In this document: piece after piece, positions 1 to 7,779 of the stretch | Layout: the number at the start of each line of letters is the position of its first letter | How positions within the stretch are numbered: the stretch's first letter is position 1 | Notes under the pieces: generated by a model | The model's database searches: none | What the model was told of the DNA's origin: nothing | Seen by the model: only the letters and a program-made list of their open reading frames with translations | Origin: an uncultured Burkholderiales bacterium | GTDB taxonomy: Bacteria; Pseudomonadota; Gammaproteobacteria; Burkholderiales; Burkholderiaceae_C | Assembly (NCBI GenBank): GCA_903871865.1 | Contig: CAIQIL010000416.1 | Coordinates: forward strand, 1-8,823 | DNA: 8,823 bases | Direction: 5' to 3' | Translations under genes and position numbers: made by a program

Positions 1-774
<774 letters not shown>

Positions 775-1368
775 TCAGGCCGCGCGGTGGTGTGCGGGCG
801 CCGAGAAGACGCTGTCGTGCACGGTCAGGATGTCCAGCGGGTAGCGCTCGCCGGCCAGGTAGCTTTCCAGGCACTCCAGCACCAGCGGGCTGCGGTGGCG
901 CTCGGGGCAGGCGCGGATCTCATCGGCCGTCATCCACACGGTGCGCACGATGCCTTCGTCGAGGCTGAGCGCAGGGTCGGCTTCGGACACCGAGCCGAAA
1001 AAGGCCATGCGCAGGTAGGTGATGTCTTCCCCGGTGCGGGTGCGGCGGAAGCGCGACATGTACAGGCCCAGGAAACCCTCGGGCGTGAACGTGCAGGTGG
1101 TTTCTTCCAGCGTTTCGCGCATCACGCCCTGCAGCGGCGATTCACCCGGGTCCAGGTGGCCCGCGGGGTTGTTCAGCAACAGGCCGTCGGAAGTGTCTTC
1201 TTCGACGAGCAGGAAGAGGCCGTCGCGCTCGATGAGGGCGGCCACGGTGACGTTGGGCTTCCAGCGGGCCTTGGACGTGTGCGTCACTGGCTCCGTGGAG
1301 GCAGTGGTCAGGCCGGGCGCGGCTTCCAGCAGATCGGCTGAGTTCATGAACCCGAGATTATCCGCCAT
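775..1368 (-). CDS. nudJ: NudJ-like Nudix hydrolase
   Basis: This 197-residue Nudix hydrolase should cleave a nucleoside or other organic diphosphate with Mg2+. In E. coli NudJ acts on thiamine-pathway HMP-PP and on nucleoside di- and triphosphates; the substrate here is inferred from similarity and position. The Nudix box spans residues 70-92: Gly70, Glu76, then RETLEE at 84-89 carrying the metal ligands. It ends Thr-Thr-Cys where the consensus has x-Gly-hydrophobic, so the usual glycine is Thr91. The preceding WKPNVTVAALIERDG and LLNNPAGHLDPGES are typical of the group encoded beside mnmA. The ATG at 1368 gives about 35 residues before the conserved WKPNV; an ATG at 1347 and a GTG at 1287 are shorter alternatives, none with a strong Shine-Dalgarno sequence. 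The stop abuts the mnmA start. The family call is firm, the nudJ name less so. Confidence 0.88.
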   Translation of the reverse strand: MADNLGFMNSADLLEAAPGLTTASTEPVTHTSKARWKPNVTVAALIERDGLFLLVEEDTSDGLLLNNPAGHLDPGESPLQGVMRETLEETTCTFTPEGFLGLYMSRFRRTRTGEDITYLRMAFFGSVSEADPALSLDEGIVRTVWMTADEIRACPERHRSPLVLECLESYLAGERYPLDILTVHDSVFSAPAHHRAA

Positions 1369-1418
1369 TGTTGTGGCCTGTGCATGACGTTTGCGGAAGG
1401 CGGGTGCAACTGCCGCAA

Positions 1419-2060
1419 TCAGTTCGCCTGCCAGTGCGCCAGACAGCGGCCCATTTCGTCGATCACCAGGGCGCGAAAGCGGGCGGTGTCGGCCGCGTCG
1501 TAGTCATAAACGCCCACGGCGCAGTGCAGGAAGCCGAAGGCGCGGTACATGGACAGGGTGCGCAGTTGCTCGATGCGCGGGTCCTGTGCGTTGTTGGATC
1601 GCAAGGCCTGGGCCAGCAACTGGTCGTAGCGGGTGAAATGCCGCAAGGCGCCGGGCATGCCGAAGAGTGTGCGGCGCATGCCTTGGAAGTCCGCAGGGCT
1701 TCCTTCGTTGAGGAAGATCGCTCGGAACCGTGCGCGGCGGCTCAGCCAGAAATCAATGAAGGCGCTGAAATAAGCCACCGCCGCTTCGTCGGGCGGCGCC
1801 GCCTCGGCCACCGCGAGGCAGATGTCGGCCGACTCCTGGACCAGCTCGTCCCAGAGAACGGTCAGCAGGGCGTCCTTGCAATCGAAATACCAGTAAAACG
1901 CCATGGGCGTGACGCCTGCGGTGGCGGTCACCCGGCGGATGGTCACGGCAGCCGAGCCTTCGGTCAGGTAAATCTGACGGGCAATCGCGATCAATTCGTC
2001 GCGGAACTGGGCGCGGTCTTCTGGTGAAACCCGGCGTTTCGCGGGGGAGGTTCTGGCCAT
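1419..2060 (-). CDS. TetR/AcrR-family transcriptional regulator
   Basis: The 213-residue protein has the TetR layout: an N-terminal DNA-binding domain at about residues 17-65 and an all-helical ligand/dimer domain after it. The helix-turn-helix is visible at residues 39-64, where VTIRRVTATAGVTPMAFYWY is followed by FDCKDAL, matching the family pattern T-x3-(I/V)-A-x2-AGVs-x3-lYxYF-x2-Kd-L. The C-terminal part contains FIDFWLSRRARFRAIFL (101-117), a segment seen in many TetR proteins whose ligand cannot be predicted. I chose the ATG at 2060 because it is followed by a basic tail typical of the family; a TTG at 2117 would add 19 Pro/Arg-rich residues that look non-coding. No strong Shine-Dalgarno sequence precedes either. 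It is divergent from the GGDEF-EAL gene and 50 bp upstream of the Nudix gene, so self-regulation and control of either side are possible. Its target and effector are unknown. Confidence 0.9.
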   Translation of the reverse strand: MARTSPAKRRVSPEDRAQFRDELIAIARQIYLTEGSAAVTIRRVTATAGVTPMAFYWYFDCKDALLTVLWDELVQESADICLAVAEAAPPDEAAVAYFSAFIDFWLSRRARFRAIFLNEGSPADFQGMRRTLFGMPGALRHFTRYDQLLAQALRSNNAQDPRIEQLRTLSMYRAFGFLHCAVGVYDYDAADTARFRALVIDEMGRCLAHWQAN

Positions 2061-2192
2061 GGGCGGGAGCGAGACTGGGAAAAGCCGCGGGGGGGCGCGT
2101 GACTTCGGTCGGATCAACGGGTGAATCCAACCTGCAAAGGCCCAGTTTAGCCAGCTTGATGAGGCTCTGCGAATGGAGCCGCCAATGCCCCG

Positions 2193-2255
2193 GCATATTG
2201 CAGGACATGTGGGGAATACCTTGCCGATATGTCATTCGCATGACGCATTTGCAGG
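2193..2255. repeat. Direct repeat GCATATTGCAGG / GCATTTGCAGG
   Basis: GCATATTGCAGG (2193-2204) recurs as GCATTTGCAGG (2245-2255), identical apart from one inserted A, about 51 bp apart. A third copy of the core occurs in the opposite orientation as CCTGCAA at 2131-2137, extending to a perfect 8-bp inverted match (2131-2138 against 2248-2255). Such clustering in a short promoter region suggests a regulator-binding motif, but no known factor is recognised. Confidence 0.4.
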
Positions 2256-2265
2256 GGTATTCACC
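2211..2265. repeat. Two nearly concentric inverted repeats
   Basis: The outer arms are GGGGAATACC (2211-2220) and GGTATTCACC (2256-2265), complementary at 9 of 10 positions. The inner arms are GTCAT (2231-2235) and ATGAC (2240-2244), perfect, with a TCGC loop. The outer centre is 2238 and the inner centre 2237.5, so the dyads share an axis to within half a base. This could be a protein-binding dyad or, if transcribed leftwards into the TetR leader, a hairpin. There is no following T-run on either strand that would make it a terminator. Confidence 0.45.
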
Positions 2266-2272
2266 TAATTAA

Positions 2273-2284
2273 TATACGCGTATA
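2273..2284. promoter_or_regulatory. Perfect 12-bp palindrome TATACGCGTATA, candidate operator
   Basis: The 12 bases are fully self-complementary and contain the core TACGCGTA. They lie in the A/T-rich part of the divergent region and overlap every reasonable -10 position for the GGDEF-EAL gene. TetR-family dimers bind short palindromes of this kind, and a TetR gene starts 213 bp to the left, so this is the best single candidate for its operator. The palindrome is read directly; the binding is inferred. Confidence 0.4.
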
Positions 2285-2343
2285 GTACGTGAATTGATGT
2301 GGAAATGAACGTCTGAGCGATGACCGCTTGGTGTGGGGCTCGC

Positions 2344-2349
2344 AGGGAG
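2344..2349 (+). promoter_or_regulatory. Shine-Dalgarno AGGGAG deciding the start of the GGDEF-EAL gene
   Basis: AGGGAG lies 7 bases before the ATG at 2357. The in-frame GTG at 2333, which would add eight residues, has no purine-rich site upstream. The ATG is therefore preferred. Confidence 0.7.
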
Positions 2350-2356
2350 TGAGGCA

Positions 2357-4528
2357 ATGGGTCGGAGCAGTCAACCATTCACGGACGCCGCGGGGGAGTC
2401 CTCGGTCTTGGCCCCCTTGTCCGTGCTTTTGCACAAGTACCGGCTGGTCGTTGAGCACACCAGCAACATGGTCGTCATCACCGACGCGCAGCGGCGCATC
2501 GAGTACGTCAATCCGGCGTACACGAGGGTGACCGGATGGCGCCTGGGGGAAGTGCTGGGGCGACGCCCCAGTGAGCTGCTCCATGGGCCCCTGACGGACC
2601 AGAGCACCGTCCGGCGTCTGCGCAGCTGGCTGGACGCGGGGCAGCCGGTGGTGCACACCGAGTTGCTCAACTACACGAAGGCGGGTGAGCCGTACTGGAC
2701 GCAACTCAACATCCAGCCGGTGCGCGACGAACAGGGGCAGGTGACCCATTTCGTGGCCATCCAGTCGGACGTCACCAAGCAGCGCAAGGCCCGCGAGGCC
2801 CTGGAGGCCAGCGAGCGGCGTTTGGCCGAAGCGCAGCGTCTGGCGCGCATGGCCAGCTTCGAGTGCGCCTTGGATGGCGATGTGACCCGTGCGCGGCTGT
2901 GGTGGACGCCGGCCGCGGTCGATGTGCTCGGGGTGTGCGAGGCCATGTTGCCCGAGGACATCGCCGCGCACTTGGTCGCAGTGCACGAGGAGGACCGGGT
3001 GGCCTTGCAGGAGGCGTATCGCCGCCTGTCCGAGCACGAGGACACCTACGAGGCCGAGTACCGCGTGGCTTGTGCCGAAGGGCAAACCCGCTGGGTGCGC
3101 GAGCGCGGCTACCGACTGCCTTCGGAGGCGGAGGGCATGCCCGGCCGCCTGTGCGCGCTGCTCTACGACATCACCAGCAGCAAGGCCACCCAAGACCGCA
3201 TGGAGTACCTGGCCTGGTACGACGCCCTGACCGGCCTGGCCAACCGCGAGCAACTGCAGGCCATGCTGCGCATGCGCATGGAGACCTGCCACCAAAGCGG
3301 GCGCCAGCTGGCCGTGCTCTTTGGCGACCTGGACAGGTTCAAGACCATCAACGATTCGCTGGGCCACCACATCGGCGACGAGGTGCTCAAGGTCTGCGGC
3401 CAGCGCTTCCGCTCCGGCGTGCGCGGCAGCGACCTGGTGGCGCGGCTGGGGGGCGACGAATTCGTCATCGTGCTGACCGACATCGCAGACGTGGCTGTGG
3501 TGGCACGACTGGGCGCCAAGATCCTGAGCGCCCTCGCTGCGCCGATGCAGATTGAGGGCCGCGAATTGCACGTCTCGGCCAGCCTCGGTGTGAGCCTGTA
3601 CCCCCAGCATGGCGACACCGTGGCCGAACTCATGCGGCACGCCGACGCCGCCATGTACCAGGCCAAGGCCCGAGGTCGCAACACCCTGGTGTTTTACACG
3701 CCGGAGATGCATGCGCACAGCGCGCGTCGCTTCGAGCTCGAAAGCAAGCTGCGCCTGGCCTTGCCGCGTCGGGAGTTGTCCCTGCACTTCCAGCCGCAGT
3801 ACCGCGCCTCCGATCGCCGCCTGTTGGGCTTCGAGGCCTTGCTGCGCTGGCACACCGAGATCGATGGCTGGATCCCGCCGGATCAGTTCATCCCGCTGGC
3901 CGAGGAGGCGGGACTCATCCACCAGATCGGCGACTGGGTGCTTGACGAGGCTTGTCGCCAATGGCGCCGCTGGGCCGACCAGGGTCACGACCACCTTCGC
4001 GTCGCGGTGAACCTGTCGGCCTACCAGCTGCGCGATCCGGCGCTGGCCAGCCGCGTGGCCGCCCACCGAGCGCACCACCGTCTGCCGCCCGATGTGCTGG
4101 AGCTGGAGTTGACCGAGTCGGTCGCCATGCACGACCCGCAGGCCAGCATCCAGTGCATGAAATTGCTCAGAGACCAGGGCGTCTCGTGGGCGGTGGACGA
4201 CTTTGGCACCGGCTACTCCTCGCTGGCCTATCTCAAGACCCTGCCGATCGAGCGCATCAAACTCGACCGCACCTTCGTGAGCGACATCGAGCGGGATTCG
4301 GACGACCGTGTCATCTGCGCCGCGGCCATCCAGATCGCCCGGGCTCTGGGCCTGGAGCTGGTGGCCGAAGGTGTGGAAAACGAAGCGCAGCTGCAATACC
4401 TCGTGGCCCAAGGCTGCGACGTGATGCAGGGTTACCACCTCGGTCGGCCCATGCCAGCCGACGCCGCATTGGCCCTGGTGTGCCAGGCCATCGACCCTGC
4501 CGGTGAACCTTCGCCGGCGCCTCCCTGA
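2357..4528 (+). CDS. PAS-PAS-GGDEF-EAL cyclic-di-GMP turnover protein
   Basis: The 723-residue cytosolic protein has no signal peptide or membrane segment. The order is: PAS 1 at about 30-142, with LOV-like sequence but no photoactive cysteine ([10 protein letters not shown] at 68-77); a charged helical linker (about 141-165); PAS 2 of the PAS_3 type at about 166-274; GGDEF at about 283-445; EAL at about 465-715. GGDEF is intact at 365-369, and R356-x-x-D359 five residues earlier is a canonical inhibitory I-site. In the EAL domain the catalytic set looks complete: EAL (493-495), the Asn of VNLS, the Glu of [14 protein letters not shown] (614-622), the Lys of IKLDR, EGVE and QGYHLGRP. Both diguanylate cyclase and phosphodiesterase activity are therefore chemically possible. 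Which one dominates, and the PAS ligands, cannot be read. aer follows after 23 bp, suggesting one transcript and a shared redox or motility role. Confidence 0.95.
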   Translation: MGRSSQPFTDAAGESSVLAPLSVLLHKYRLVVEHTSNMVVITDAQRRIEYVNPAYTRVTGWRLGEVLGRRPSELLHGPLTDQSTVRRLRSWLDAGQPVVHTELLNYTKAGEPYWTQLNIQPVRDEQGQVTHFVAIQSDVTKQRKAREALEASERRLAEAQRLARMASFECALDGDVTRARLWWTPAAVDVLGVCEAMLPEDIAAHLVAVHEEDRVALQEAYRRLSEHEDTYEAEYRVACAEGQTRWVRERGYRLPSEAEGMPGRLCALLYDITSSKATQDRMEYLAWYDALTGLANREQLQAMLRMRMETCHQSGRQLAVLFGDLDRFKTINDSLGHHIGDEVLKVCGQRFRSGVRGSDLVARLGGDEFVIVLTDIADVAVVARLGAKILSALAAPMQIEGRELHVSASLGVSLYPQHGDTVAELMRHADAAMYQAKARGRNTLVFYTPEMHAHSARRFELESKLRLALPRRELSLHFQPQYRASDRRLLGFEALLRWHTEIDGWIPPDQFIPLAEEAGLIHQIGDWVLDEACRQWRRWADQGHDHLRVAVNLSAYQLRDPALASRVAAHRAHHRLPPDVLELELTESVAMHDPQASIQCMKLLRDQGVSWAVDDFGTGYSSLAYLKTLPIERIKLDRTFVSDIERDSDDRVICAAAIQIARALGLELVAEGVENEAQLQYLVAQGCDVMQGYHLGRPMPADAALALVCQAIDPAGEPSPAPP

Positions 4529-4551
4529 CCGCCAACCACCGATTTGACCGC

Positions 4552-6111
4552 ATGCGCAGCAACACCCCTGTCACCCAACGGCGCGTTCACATCCCCCGGG
4601 GCGCCACCCTGATGTCCACCACCGACCCCGACAGCCGGGTCACCTATGCCAACGAAGCCTTCCTGGCGGTCAGCGGCTTTTGTCGCGAGGAGTTGGTCGG
4701 CGAGCCGCACAACCTGGTGCGCCACCCTGACATGCCGGAGGCGGCCTTCGCCGACATGTGGGCCACTTTGCGTGCAGGCTTGTCGTGGTCGGCCTTGGTG
4801 AAGAACCGCAGCAAATCCGGCGACCACTATTGGGTCCGGGCCAACGCCACGCCGGTGCGCCGCGAAGACCGTCTGGTGGGCTACCTGTCGGTGCGCACTT
4901 GTCCGGGCGACGACGAGGTGGCCCAGGCCGAAGCCGCCTACCAGGCATTGCGGGACGAGGACGCGCCCGGCATGGCCTTCCACCGTGGCTTGCTGGTGCA
5001 CACGGGTTGGCGCCGCTGGCGCTCCTGGCCTCAAACCTGGAGCACGGCCGGGCGCCTGGGGCTGGCAGGGCTGCTGGCCGTGGCGCCTGCCGCGGTGCTG
5101 GCAGTGGTGTTGCTGGGCTGGGCGCAGGCTCTGGCCTTGCTGGCGGCGCTGGGGCTGGGTTGGGGGGTGTCCAGCCTGTTCCTGAGGCGCCAGATCGGCG
5201 GGCCGGTGCGGCAGTTGCGTGACCATGCCCTGGCCGTGGCGGCGGGCAGCGCGGCCGAGTGCGCGATCCCGGCGCGTTGCGATGACCTTGGCATGCTGGG
5301 GCGGGCGATCCAGCAATCGGGGCTCAACCTGCGTGCCCTGCTGGACGACGTCGGGCAGCAAACCCATGGCATCCACGACGCCAGTGCCGAGATCGCCTCC
5401 AGCAACGACGACTTGCGGCAGCGCACCGAGGGTGCTTTGGCCTGCCTGTCCGAAACCTCGGGGGCCTTGGGCACGCTGGGTGGCACGGTGCGCCGCAACG
5501 CCGAGGCGGCACGCCAGGCCAGCGAACTGGCCGATGCCGCCAGCGCGGTGGCGGAGCAGGGGGGCGACAGCGTCGGCCAGGCGGTGAGCACCATGGGCGA
5601 CATCGCCGAGCAGTCGCGCCGCATCGCCGACATCGTGGGGGTGATCGACGGCATCGCCTTCCAGACCAACATCCTGGCGCTCAACGCGGCCGTGGAAGCC
5701 GCCCGTGCCGGCGAACTGGGCCGGGGCTTTGCGGTCGTGGCCGGTGAGGTGCGCAGCCTGGCGCAGCGCAGCGCCGGCGCGGCCCGCGAGATCCGCGACC
5801 TCATCCAGAGCAGCGTCGTGCGCATCGACGCGGGGGCGCAGATGGCGCGCGAGGCCGGCGCGACCATGGCCGAGCTCGTGCAGCAGGTCCGCCAGGTGCG
5901 CGTGCTGGTCGGCGACATCTCCCAGGCCTCGGCCGAGCAGGTCCAGGGCATCGACGTTGTGAGCGATGCCGCGGGGCGGCTGGACCGCATGGTGGTGCAG
6001 AACGCCGCCATGGTGCAGCAGTCCGCGGCGGCCACCCGCCAACTGCACGAACGCGTGTTGCGCCTGGAGGAGGCCATGGGCGCTTACCGTGGGGTGCGTG
6101 CCGGCATGTGA
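4552..6111 (+). CDS. aer: Aer-type aerotaxis / energy-taxis receptor
   Basis: The 519-residue protein senses cell redox state through a PAS-bound FAD and controls CheA/CheW at the inner membrane. The N-terminus [10 protein letters not shown] is the usual start of betaproteobacterial Aer and fixes the ATG, although no strong Shine-Dalgarno sequence is present. The PAS domain (about 20-118) carries RHPDMP (57-62) and ADMW (67-70). From memory, Asn34, Arg57, His58, Asp60 and Trp70 coincide in number with flavin-related residues of E. coli Aer. [19 protein letters not shown] (83-101) is almost the E. coli sequence. A hydrophobic hairpin at about 168-211 anchors the protein with no periplasmic domain; a HAMP-like segment follows (about 212-262). 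The signalling tip is classical: [20 protein letters not shown] (365-384), then [20 protein letters not shown] (385-404). The C-terminus lacks an NWETF-type CheR/CheB tether. The gene lies 23 bp after the GGDEF-EAL gene and ends 133 bp before pntAA. Confidence 0.95.
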   Translation: MRSNTPVTQRRVHIPRGATLMSTTDPDSRVTYANEAFLAVSGFCREELVGEPHNLVRHPDMPEAAFADMWATLRAGLSWSALVKNRSKSGDHYWVRANATPVRREDRLVGYLSVRTCPGDDEVAQAEAAYQALRDEDAPGMAFHRGLLVHTGWRRWRSWPQTWSTAGRLGLAGLLAVAPAAVLAVVLLGWAQALALLAALGLGWGVSSLFLRRQIGGPVRQLRDHALAVAAGSAAECAIPARCDDLGMLGRAIQQSGLNLRALLDDVGQQTHGIHDASAEIASSNDDLRQRTEGALACLSETSGALGTLGGTVRRNAEAARQASELADAASAVAEQGGDSVGQAVSTMGDIAEQSRRIADIVGVIDGIAFQTNILALNAAVEAARAGELGRGFAVVAGEVRSLAQRSAGAAREIRDLIQSSVVRIDAGAQMAREAGATMAELVQQVRQVRVLVGDISQASAEQVQGIDVVSDAAGRLDRMVVQNAAMVQQSAAATRQLHERVLRLEEAMGAYRGVRAGM

Positions 6112-6244
6112 CAACAATCGGCATCAAATCAAGGGGGTGGGGTGCCTGTGCGACGCAAACAACGTGTCTTGTGTCCGAGATGACCTGGGAAATCCCCCAA
6201 CCTTGTGTATGCTGGTGGGTTTGGCACCACACCTAGGAGACCGT
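6112..6244 (+). promoter_or_regulatory. Leader/promoter region of the pnt-panD operon
   Basis: This 133-bp gap probably carries the operon promoter. A -10-like TATGCT lies at 6208-6213, but no good -35 hexamer stands 16-18 bp upstream. A weak hairpin, TGGTG (6213-6217) with CACCA (6225-6229), sits just before the ribosome site. TAGGAG (6234-6239) lies 5 bases before the pntAA ATG and is a strong Shine-Dalgarno site. I see no stem followed by a T-run, so no intrinsic terminator for aer; read-through from aer into pnt cannot be excluded. Confidence 0.45.
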
Positions 6245-7360
6245 ATGCTGATCGGCATACCCATGGAAACCTTCGCGGGAGAGACCCGCGTGGCCGTGAC
6301 CCCTGAAACCGTCAAGAAGCTCAAGGCTCAGGGGCACACCCTGCGCGTGCAGTCTGGCGCGGGTGTGCCGGCCAGCGTGACCGACGAGGCCTATGTGGCC
6401 GCCGGCGCCGAGATCACCGATGTGGCGGGCGCCCTGGGTGCCGACATGGTGCTGAAGGTCCGCGCGCCCAGCGCCGAAGAACGTGCGCAGATGAAGCCGG
6501 GCGCCGTCGTCGTGGGCATGCTCAACCCGTTCGACAAGGACGGCTTGCAAGGCATGACCGACGCCAAGCTGACCGCTTTCGCCCTGGAAGCCGCGCCGCG
6601 CACCACCCGTGCCCAGAGCATGGACGTGCTGTCCTCGCAGGCCAACCTGGCGGGCTACAAGGCCGTCATGATCGCGGCCGACAAGTACCAGCGCATCTTC
6701 CCGATGCTCATGACCGCCGCCGGCACCGTCAAGGCCGCCCGCGTCGTCATCTTGGGCGTGGGCGTCGCCGGCTTGCAGGCCATCGCCACGGCCAAGCGCC
6801 TGGGCGCGGTCATCGAAGCCTCGGACGTGCGCCCTTCGGTGAAGGAGCAGGTCGAGTCGCTGGGCGCCAAGTTCATCGACGTGGCCTTCGAGACCGCCGA
6901 AGAGAAGGAAGCCGCCGAAGGCGTGGGCGGTTACGCCCGCCCGATGCCGCAGTCCTGGCTGGACCGCCAGAAGGTGGAAGTCGCCAAGCGCGTGGCCGCC
7001 GCCGACATCGTCATCACCACCGCCCTGATCCCGGGCCGGGCCGCGCCGGTGCTGGTCTCCGAAGACATGGTCAAGGCGATGAAGCCGGGCTCGGTCATCG
7101 TGGACCTGGCCGCACCCGCCGGTGGCAACTGCCCCCTGACGGAGGCCGGTCGCACCGTGGTCAAGCACGGCGTGACCCTGGTCGGTGAAACCAACCTGCC
7201 GGCCCTGGTGGCCGCCGACGCGTCCGCACTGTACGCCCGCAACGTGCTGGACTTCCTGAAACTGGTCTTCAACAAGGAAGGCCAGTTCCACGTCGATCTC
7301 GAAGACGACATCGTCAAGGCCTGCCTGATGTGCCGCGACGGTCAGTTGCTGCGGGCTTGA
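6245..7360 (+). CDS. pntAA: NAD(P) transhydrogenase, alpha-1 subunit (NAD(H)-binding domain I)
   Basis: This soluble 371-residue subunit binds NAD(H) and exchanges hydride with NADP(H) on the beta subunit, driven by the proton gradient across the inner membrane. It matches domain I in order: an N-terminal alanine-dehydrogenase-like part beginning [20 protein letters not shown]; the RQD loop, with R119, Q124 and D127 in RTTRAQSMD followed by [10 protein letters not shown] (129-138); the Rossmann motif GVGVAGLQA (171-179), then EASDVRP; a mobile loop around Tyr230; and ITTALIPG and [10 protein letters not shown] (287-295). The length fits the separate PntAA of the three-gene type, and the frame stops after domain I without membrane helices. 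The ATG at 6245 is fixed by TAGGAG 5 bases upstream; the open frame continues upstream but has no conserved sequence there. It is followed after 32 bp by panD rather than by pntAB. The call is very secure. Confidence 0.96.
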   Translation: MLIGIPMETFAGETRVAVTPETVKKLKAQGHTLRVQSGAGVPASVTDEAYVAAGAEITDVAGALGADMVLKVRAPSAEERAQMKPGAVVVGMLNPFDKDGLQGMTDAKLTAFALEAAPRTTRAQSMDVLSSQANLAGYKAVMIAADKYQRIFPMLMTAAGTVKAARVVILGVGVAGLQAIATAKRLGAVIEASDVRPSVKEQVESLGAKFIDVAFETAEEKEAAEGVGGYARPMPQSWLDRQKVEVAKRVAAADIVITTALIPGRAAPVLVSEDMVKAMKPGSVIVDLAAPAGGNCPLTEAGRTVVKHGVTLVGETNLPALVAADASALYARNVLDFLKLVFNKEGQFHVDLEDDIVKACLMCRDGQLLRA

Positions 7361-7380
7361 AGTACCTGCCCCTGCGACCC

Positions 7381-7386
7381 GAGGAG
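7381..7386 (+). promoter_or_regulatory. Shine-Dalgarno GAGGAG deciding the panD start
   Basis: GAGGAG stands 6 bases before the ATG at 7393. An in-frame ATG at 7328-7330 region overlapping pntAA would add 21 residues that match nothing in the family. The short start also places the cleavage pair at Gly24-Ser25, as in E. coli PanD. Confidence 0.8.
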
Positions 7387-7392
7387 AAAGCC

Positions 7393-7758
7393 ATGCAACG
7401 CAACATGCTGCGCGCGAAACTGCACCGCGCCACCGTCACCGAAGCCATCCTGGACTACGAAGGCTCCTGTGGCATCGACGAAGACCTGATGGACGCCGCC
7501 GACATGAAGGAGTTCGAGTACATCGAGCTCTACAACGTCAACAACGGCGAACGGTTTGCCACCTACATCATCAAGGCCCCGCGTGGCACGGGCACCATCT
7601 CGCTCAATGGCGCGGCGGCCCGCCGTGCCCATGTGGGCGACCTGCTGATCATCTGCACCTACGCGCCGATGAACGAGGAAGAAGTGGCCAGCTACAAGCC
7701 GAAGGTGGTGTTGCTCGACGAGCGCAACGCCATCAAGGAAGTCCGCAAGTTCGACTGA
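7393..7758 (+). CDS. panD: Aspartate 1-decarboxylase proenzyme PanD
   Basis: PanD decarboxylates L-aspartate to beta-alanine, the half of pantothenate that leads to coenzyme A; it is a cytosolic tetramer using a self-made pyruvoyl cofactor. The 121-residue frame contains YEGSCGID, with the self-cleavage bond at Gly24-Ser25, exactly the E. coli numbering. Lys9 (RAKLHR), Arg54, Thr57 and Tyr58 (ERFATY) and Asn72 (SLNGAAA) also coincide with the E. coli active-site residues, as I recall them. [10 protein letters not shown] (97-106) is the conserved end of the barrel. The length is slightly below the 126 of E. coli, with a shorter C-terminal tail. It lies 32 bp after pntAA and 21 bp before pntAB on the same strand, inside the transhydrogenase operon, and its base composition is like its neighbours. 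No other pantothenate gene is visible. The identification is secure; the reason for its position is not known. Confidence 0.97.
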   Translation: MQRNMLRAKLHRATVTEAILDYEGSCGIDEDLMDAADMKEFEYIELYNVNNGERFATYIIKAPRGTGTISLNGAAARRAHVGDLLIICTYAPMNEEEVASYKPKVVLLDERNAIKEVRKFD

Positions 7759-7779
7759 TTCAACCTCCTGGAGACCACG

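Larger units (their letters stand above)
2061..2356. promoter_or_regulatory. Divergent intergenic control region between the TetR gene and the GGDEF-EAL gene
   Basis: About 296 bp separate the two divergent start codons, and no credible gene lies in it. The part next to the TetR gene (2061-2100) is G/C-rich. The part from about 2220 to 2300 is much richer in A/T and holds the palindrome and inverted repeats listed separately. Possible sigma-70 elements for the rightward gene are TTGCAG (2249-2254) or TTCACC (2260-2265) with TAATAT, ATATAC or TATAGT (between 2270 and 2286). Spacers are 15-17 bp depending on the pairing, and no single pair is convincing. Open frames crossing this region on either strand lack ribosome sites and recognisable domains. 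That it carries the promoters is inferred from divergence and base composition. Confidence 0.6.

Noticed and set aside
2024..2272. Small plus-strand frame (82 codons) across the TetR start and intergenic region
   Set aside because: No Shine-Dalgarno sequence, no similarity to a known family, and it overlaps the antisense of the TetR N-terminus.
2261..4438. Long minus-strand open frame (725 codons) opposite the GGDEF-EAL gene
   Set aside because: Its translation is rich in His, Gln, Val and Arg with no domain, and it mirrors a certain gene with complete catalytic motifs; such antisense frames are expected in GC-rich DNA.
4432..6117. Long minus-strand open frame (561 codons) opposite aer
   Set aside because: Low-complexity His/Gln/Arg/Ala translation with no recognisable motif; a compositional shadow of aer.
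6133..6197. GGGGG/CCCCC long-range pairing in the aer-pntAA gap
   Set aside because: Homopolymer arms about 60 bp apart with no extended complementarity; expected in GC-rich DNA.
6213..6229. TGGTG/CACCA hairpin as a terminator or riboswitch before pntAA
   Set aside because: Only five base pairs, no T-run, and it lies right before the ribosome site; too weak to call either.
5966..6244. Upstream extension of the pntAA frame into aer
   Set aside because: The family begins at MLIGIPMET, and TAGGAG lies 5 bases before the ATG at 6245; the extension overlaps aer out of frame.
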